Below, in pieces: positions 5,801 to 6,585 of a stretch of DNA of 6,585 bases. The notes beneath the pieces were generated by a model. It was given only the letters and a program-made list of their open reading frames with translations. It searched no databases and was not told where the DNA came from. The position numbers and the translations under genes were made by a program. Source of the stretch: Candidatus Methanosuratincola sp. (GTDB lineage: Archaea; Thermoproteota; Methanomethylicia; Methanomethylicales; Methanomethylicaceae); NCBI GenBank assembly GCA_029907755.1, contig JARYLH010000077.1:1-6585 (forward strand), written 5' to 3'. How positions within the stretch are numbered: the stretch's first letter is position 1; the number at the start of each line of letters is the position of its first letter.

Positions 5801-5828
5801 TTATTTTTTTGGTTATTTTTCTATTTTC
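5801..5828 (+). terminator. T-rich tract, possible archaeal terminator
   Basis: Runs TTATTTTTTT (5801-5810) and TTATTTTT (5813-5820) followed by ATTTTCC. T-tracts end transcription in many archaea without needing a hairpin. It would close a plus-strand transcript coming from the 5385 region and insulate the gene at 5986. The background is AT-rich, so chance is a real alternative. Confidence 0.3.
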
Positions 5829-5881
5829 CTAAAAACTTCGCCGGCACACTTGTAAATTTGTTTACTATGAGCCTCGGAATC

Positions 5882-5926
5882 TAGATCTAAGCGAAAGAAC
5901 TGTTGATAACAGATATCTTGAGATAT
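5882..5926. promoter_or_regulatory. Cluster of three palindromes, candidate operators
   Basis: Three palindromes lie upstream of the TATA-like box of the winged-helix gene: TAGATCTA (5882-5889), CTGTT-GAT-AACAG (5900-5912) and ATATCT-TG-AGATAT (5913-5926). The last two abut. Their position just upstream of the promoter suits a regulator binding site, possibly for the downstream protein itself. Their sequences differ, so they may not serve one regulator. Confidence 0.35.
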
Positions 5927-5944
5927 TTGCTAAAAAACCATAAA

Positions 5945-5955
5945 TTATTATATTA
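5945..5955 (+). promoter_or_regulatory. Candidate TATA box of the winged-helix gene
   Basis: TTATTATATTA is centred about 36 bases before the GTG at 5986, predicting initiation near 5976 and a leader of about 10 bases. Confidence 0.5.
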
Positions 5956-5985
5956 CAAAAACTATCATTAACATAGGCGAGTCCT

Positions 5986-6585
5986 GTGCAATTGACTTTC
6001 CAAGCGTTGATCGGCGGGTCGAAAGCCAGTGAGGTCAATGCCACGAATCCATGGCGGGTGGCATTTTATGACCCTGGGCCGCCTCCGGTTGTGGCGGATG
6101 TGCTGGCAAGCGCCAGGAGGGGCGCTTTCTACCAGGAGATCGTCAAGCTCTCAGACATAAGGCAGAGGCTCGACGCCAGATCCATACTGGTCTCTCCCAG
6201 GAGGCGGATCGGGGTAGACGATGTACGGCTAGCCACTTCTTTCGGGATATATGTGGTTCTTGATGATGACCCTGAGGGGTTGCGCATGGCTTCCGACGGC
6301 GTCGATGTAGGGGAGGTCAATTCTCGTTTTGTTGAGTCCGTCCTGAAAAATAAGAGTAGGAGAGTGGCTTCGGAGTGCAGGTCTGCCATAATCGCACTGC
6401 TCCGGGAAAAGTGGCTCACCCCCGGGGAGCTGGTCTCTGAGCTCCAATTGTCATTCGGTGCCAGGACGGTGACCAGCCAGCTCAGGTCCCTCGCGAGGGG
6501 CGGCACCGTGCATCTACTGGGGAGGACTGTGAAAGGCGAGGGCGTATACGGTTTGCCCGGCATCCAATATCCAGTGAGGGGCGAT
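5986..6585 (+). CDS. Winged-helix protein with unrecognised N-terminal domain, cut off at window edge
   Basis: Two hundred codons run open to the window edge, so the C-terminus is missing. Residues about 130-190 look like a winged-helix DNA-binding fold: a helix (SAIIALLREKW), a second segment LTPGELVSELQ, a recognition-like helix ARTVTSQLRSLARGG, and a strand pair ending GEGVYGLPG. The N-terminal part (24-100) is alpha/beta with alternating strands RVAFYDP, RSILVSP and FGIYVVLDDDPEGL; the DDD (93-95) is acidic and could be catalytic or ligand-binding, but I recognise no family. A DUF-like sensor or nuclease-like domain is possible. The GTG start is set by an in-frame stop TAG at 5974-5976; ahead of it is only a weak GGCGAG. 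TTG at 5992 is an alternative. High GC and AGG arginine codons agree with the other genes. A transcription regulator is the likeliest role, acting perhaps at the palindromes just upstream. Confidence 0.75.
   Translation, partial: MQLTFQALIGGSKASEVNATNPWRVAFYDPGPPPVVADVLASARRGAFYQEIVKLSDIRQRLDARSILVSPRRRIGVDDVRLATSFGIYVVLDDDPEGLRMASDGVDVGEVNSRFVESVLKNKSRRVASECRSAIIALLREKWLTPGELVSELQLSFGARTVTSQLRSLARGGTVHLLGRTVKGEGVYGLPGIQYPVRGD

Larger units (their letters stand above)
5143..5985. other. Long AT-rich spacer with a GC-richer island
   Basis: This 843-base stretch separates the thiamine unit from the right-hand gene. Bases 5160-5390 are very AT-rich with many TATA-like runs and one weak hairpin (CTGATT at 5286-5291 with AATCAG at 5309-5314). 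Bases about 5388-5580 rise to ordinary gene-like GC and contain nested hairpins and the start of a weak 107-codon frame. Bases 5590-5690 hold inverted repeats. Bases 5801-5828 are T-rich on the plus strand, a possible archaeal terminator. Bases 5880-5955 look like a promoter with palindromes for the next gene. I found no tRNA, rRNA, SRP RNA, RNase P RNA consensus or CRISPR repeat. Confidence 0.7.

Noticed and set aside
5385..5820. Identification of the structured island as SRP RNA, RNase P RNA, 5S rRNA or a tRNA
   Set aside because: I looked for the conserved GGAA-loop helix of SRP RNA, the RNase P universal core sequences, the 5S core and a T-loop motif on both strands and found none.

Overview
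The window looks archaeal. Several candidate promoters are TATA boxes centred about 36-37 bases ahead of the start codon, which implies very short leaders. TTG and GTG starts are common (five of the seven assigned genes), arginine is mostly AGG, and there is no bacterial -35/-10 layout. A canonical TPP riboswitch in front of a ThiW-type transporter gene fits the archaeal lineages that keep this RNA. I cannot name the phylum with confidence. Genes are moderately GC-rich, whereas the spacer at about 5143-5985 is strongly AT-rich.

Layout from left to right. (1) Minus strand, running off the left edge: phenylacetate-CoA ligase (PaaK), lacking its C-terminus. (2) A short divergent promoter region at 1153-1271. 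(3) Plus strand, 1272-2648: a B12-binding-domain radical SAM enzyme of unknown substrate. (4) Convergent to it, minus strand, 2694-3828: two adjacent, full-length-homologous tyrosine recombinases that consist only of the catalytic domain. The upstream one has the complete active-site set, while the downstream one has lost most of it but keeps the tyrosine. (5) Minus strand, 3880-5005: a thiamine-related unit made of a TPP riboswitch, thiW, and an overlapping small P-loop NTPase that is not a normal ABC ATPase. (6) 5143-5985: AT-rich DNA containing an island of higher GC (about 5388-5580). The island holds a weak 107-codon reading frame, nested hairpins and inverted repeats. (7) Plus strand, from 5986 off the right edge: a winged-helix protein with an unrecognised N-terminal domain, preceded by a cluster of palindromes.

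How the genes may work together. The thiamine unit is the clearest: the transcript appears to begin at the riboswitch, and the Shine-Dalgarno sequence for thiW lies inside the conserved 3' part of the aptamer, so TPP binding would be expected to hide it directly. The NTPase follows by a 14-base overlap with its own strong Shine-Dalgarno sequence and so should be co-translated with ThiW. The recombinase pair follows the NTPase on the same strand but has its own candidate promoter; its target site is unknown. PaaK and the radical SAM gene share a divergent promoter region but nothing else visible links them.

The points I consider most worth a second look are the active/degenerate recombinase pair, the NTPase paired with ThiW, the Shine-Dalgarno inside the aptamer, and the unexplained 5388-5810 segment.
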